Assembly (NCBI GenBank): GCA_000727475.1
Contig: KL647291.1
Location: 3,455,434 to 3,519,433 of the forward strand
Direction of reading: 5' to 3'
From: Sarcocystis neurona
Taxonomy: Eukaryota; Apicomplexa; Conoidasida; Eucoccidiorida; Sarcocystidae
Length of the DNA: 64,000 bases
Shown here: piece after piece, positions 62,000 to 64,000 of the stretch
How the letters are laid out: every line of letters starts with the position of its first letter
How positions within the stretch are numbered: the stretch's first letter is position 1
Made by a program: the position numbers and the translations under genes
Notes under the pieces: generated by a model
The model's database searches: none
Seen by the model: the letters and a program-made list of their open reading frames with translations, nothing else
Told to the model about the DNA's origin: nothing

Positions 62000-63090
62000 A
62001 GAGACAACGCGAGACGGCGAGAACACACACACACAAAGACGGACAGAGAGAAGAGGCGAGGAACAGGAAGAAGGCGGAAGGGAAGGGGAGAGGAGGGGAC
62101 CACCAAAGACAGCTGAGGGAGAGTAACAGCAGGAGAGAAAAGGGAGGAAGAAGTAGAGGCGAACGGAACAGTCAAAAGAAAAGGAAAACGCGAAGAAGGA
62201 GAAGGTGGAGAAACGGGAAGAAAGGGACACGAAAAGAAACCGCAGGAGACGGGAAAGGAGGGGGACAGACACCCGAGAGACAAAAGTAGCAAGTGCAGCG
62301 CTCAAGAAAAAGAGAAGGGAGAGCAACACCGTGGTTCTTTGCTTACCGACGAGTTGTTTTCCAGTCGTTGCCGTTGTATCGTCGTCTTTTTTGCCGTAAA
62401 TCTTCCCAGCAACTTTCCGCTGTCTCTTTCGTATGCTCTCGCTCGCCAGGGTGTCACTCCTCTTTGCTTCCCACGACTTCTCTTCCGACCTCTGTTCTCA
62501 TCGTGTGAGTTCTATCTACGCCGCGATTCAATTTCTCCTCTTTGGACGACAACTTCTTTGTCCTCTTTTTCTGGCTTTTCTTTTCTGTGGACCCTGGCTT
62601 CTCTCTCAGTGTGCGCTGCCGCTTTTCGTTCGTCCTCGCCGCTTCGCAGTCTATTCTCAGTCTTTCTCCCTGCCTCTTTTTATCTCCTGTGTCTTTCTGC
62701 GTTCTCTTCGTCCGTTTTTTCTCCCTTCCTCTACCCTGCCTTTGGGTGGTAGTCTCTTCTTTTTCTCCCGCGTGTGTCTCCGTCACTTGTGTGCAGCTCT
62801 CCGGTTTCTCGCTTCCTCATCTCCGCTCCTGTTTTTCTCTCTGTCTCTCTCTTCTCCCCTCTCCTTCTTTTTCTCTTAATAGTTCCCTCGAACTCTTCTT
62901 TTCATTTCGCTCTATTCAATCTTCCCCGTGCTTCTCCATTCCTTTGGGTGGGTCTTTCTTCTTTTCCCTTCCTTTCTTCTTCTCATCTTCCCTTTCCGTT
63001 ATCTCCTTTCCTCGTCGTCTCTCTCTTGCTCGTCATCAGAGGCTCTCTTATTTCTCTTTTCGGACTTCCCTTGAAATTTCCTCCTCTGAT
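62000..63090. other. Polypurine block followed by polypyrimidine block in FabF intron
   Basis: Directly after the donor at 61997 the plus strand is A/G-rich for about 330 bp (62000-62330), then T/C-rich for about 750 bp. The switch is abrupt, near 62330. Neither part contains a recognisable exon of the missing FabF C-terminus. Confidence 0.75.
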
Positions 63091-63198
63091 TCCTAGGGGC
63101 ACATATACAGCCGGCGCGCCGCTCCCTCACGTGTGCGGACGGCAGCGACGTACAAAAAGTGACACGGGAGACTGTCTAAATAACGACAAATTCGTACT

Positions 63199-63810
63199 TC
63201 TACACATGCATATATGGATATGTCTGTGTTCATGTAGAAGCCTACAAGTCAAATGAGAGAGAGCACCAGTCTATACATATGTGTATATATATTTGTATAT
63301 ATACGTGTATATGTGTGTGTTTATATATATGTCTACATTTGGAACGCGAGGGAGCACCGGTATATATATACACATGTATATATGTGGCAAATTAATGCAT
63401 CTACACATGCATATGTAGATGATATATGCGTGTTCATATATAAGTCTACACGTAGAATGAGAGAGAGCACCGGTATATACATACATATACATATGTGACA
63501 GATTAGTGCTTCTACACACGCATATGTAGATACATTTGTGTCCATATGCAAGTCTACATGTAGAATGAGAGGGAGCACCGGTACATATACACATATATAA
63601 ATATATATATATATATGTATATATATATGACAAATTAATGCTTCTACATATCCATATGTAGGTATGTGTGTGTTTGTACATAAGTGTACATGCAGAGAGA
63701 GACAGAGCAACGACATCTACATATATATATATATGTCTATTTATACGTGTGTATCTATCAAGTCCGTGCTTCTACACACGCATGTATAAATATGTGTGTA
63801 TAAACACACA
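63199..63810. repeat. Minisatellite of about 120 bp, five or six units
   Basis: Units open with (G)CTTCTACACA(C/T)GCATAT at about 63199, 63395, 63507, 63637 and 63757. They contain a conserved AGTCTACA(C/T)GTAGAATGAGAG core and GAGCACCGGTATATA. A partial unit lies at 63330-63375. TA-rich spacers vary in length. The array is in the presumed FabF intron or 3' region. Confidence 0.85.
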
Positions 63811-64000
63811 CGTGCGCACCTTAGCGTTGGGGCACCTGCGCCAGAAGGAGGTAGCAACTTTAGAAATATCTCATGAACTTCTGAGATCCAGGAATGCGGT
63901 ACCAAGTCCGGTTCTCGTTTTATTTACTTTTCTGTACGTAGATTCACTGCACTTCCTACTAAACCACGGCACTTCTTCTGTTCTTTCCGCATACGTTGTC
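63811..64000 (+). other. End of window, no feature seen
   Basis: Non-repetitive sequence after the minisatellite. I looked for the FabF continuation after the GEGAG motif and did not find it here, so the next exon should lie beyond 64000. Confidence 0.4.

Noticed and set aside
60747..62000. 417-codon open frame on plus.
   Set aside because: Most of it is a pyrimidine-rich intron translated as Ser/Leu/Phe/Cys; only 61704-61996 is FabF.
63199..63810. Regularly spaced repeats resembling a CRISPR array.
   Set aside because: Units are long, imperfect and TA-rich, spacers are microsatellite, and the genome is eukaryotic; this is a minisatellite.

Overview
The window reads as nuclear DNA of a coccidian apicomplexan, an Eimeria- or Cyclospora-like parasite; I cannot name the species. 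The reasons are intron-rich genes with short exons, roughly balanced base composition, CAG/CTG trinucleotide runs, long (TA)n/(TG)n microsatellites, and the gene content. That content is a plant/bacterial-type FabF (apicoplast type II fatty acid synthesis), a kinesin-II accessory subunit (flagellated microgametes) and low-complexity insertions inside conserved proteins.

Layout. 1-14601 (+): tubulin-folding cofactor D (TBCD), 5' end cut by the window, about ten exons. 14602-16532: no gene seen. 16533-18755 (-): small heat-shock / alpha-crystallin-domain protein, three exons, with a mitochondrial-looking N-terminus. 19950-23892 (+): a probable gene I do not recognise, with phase-compatible exons. 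25682-36618 (-): kinesin-associated protein 3 (KAP3/KAP), at least thirteen exons placed, the exon(s) between 31.2 and 36.0 kb unresolved. 37780-38542 (-): probable small unrecognised gene. 39828-43020 (-): prefoldin subunit 2, three exons, with GC-AG introns. 43-56 kb: repeat-rich stretch with CAG/CTG tracts that switch strand, polypurine/polypyrimidine blocks and microsatellites; only tentative exons are offered there (45.95-46.52 kb and 52.8-54.1 kb, both minus). 56174-61996 (+) and beyond the window: apicoplast-type beta-ketoacyl-ACP synthase II (FabF), four exons seen, about 60% of the protein, 3' end missing. 62.0-64.0 kb is probably its next intron, with a purine block, a long pyrimidine block and a roughly 120-bp minisatellite.

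Three of the five recognised proteins serve tubulin or microtubules: TBCD folds the alpha/beta-tubulin dimer, prefoldin delivers nascent tubulin and actin to CCT, and KAP is the non-motor subunit of the kinesin-2 that builds flagella. The other two are organellar (a putative mitochondrial sHSP and FabF). Exon limits were set by reading splice signals, checking that intron phases close, and recalling how family members run. No alignment was computed.
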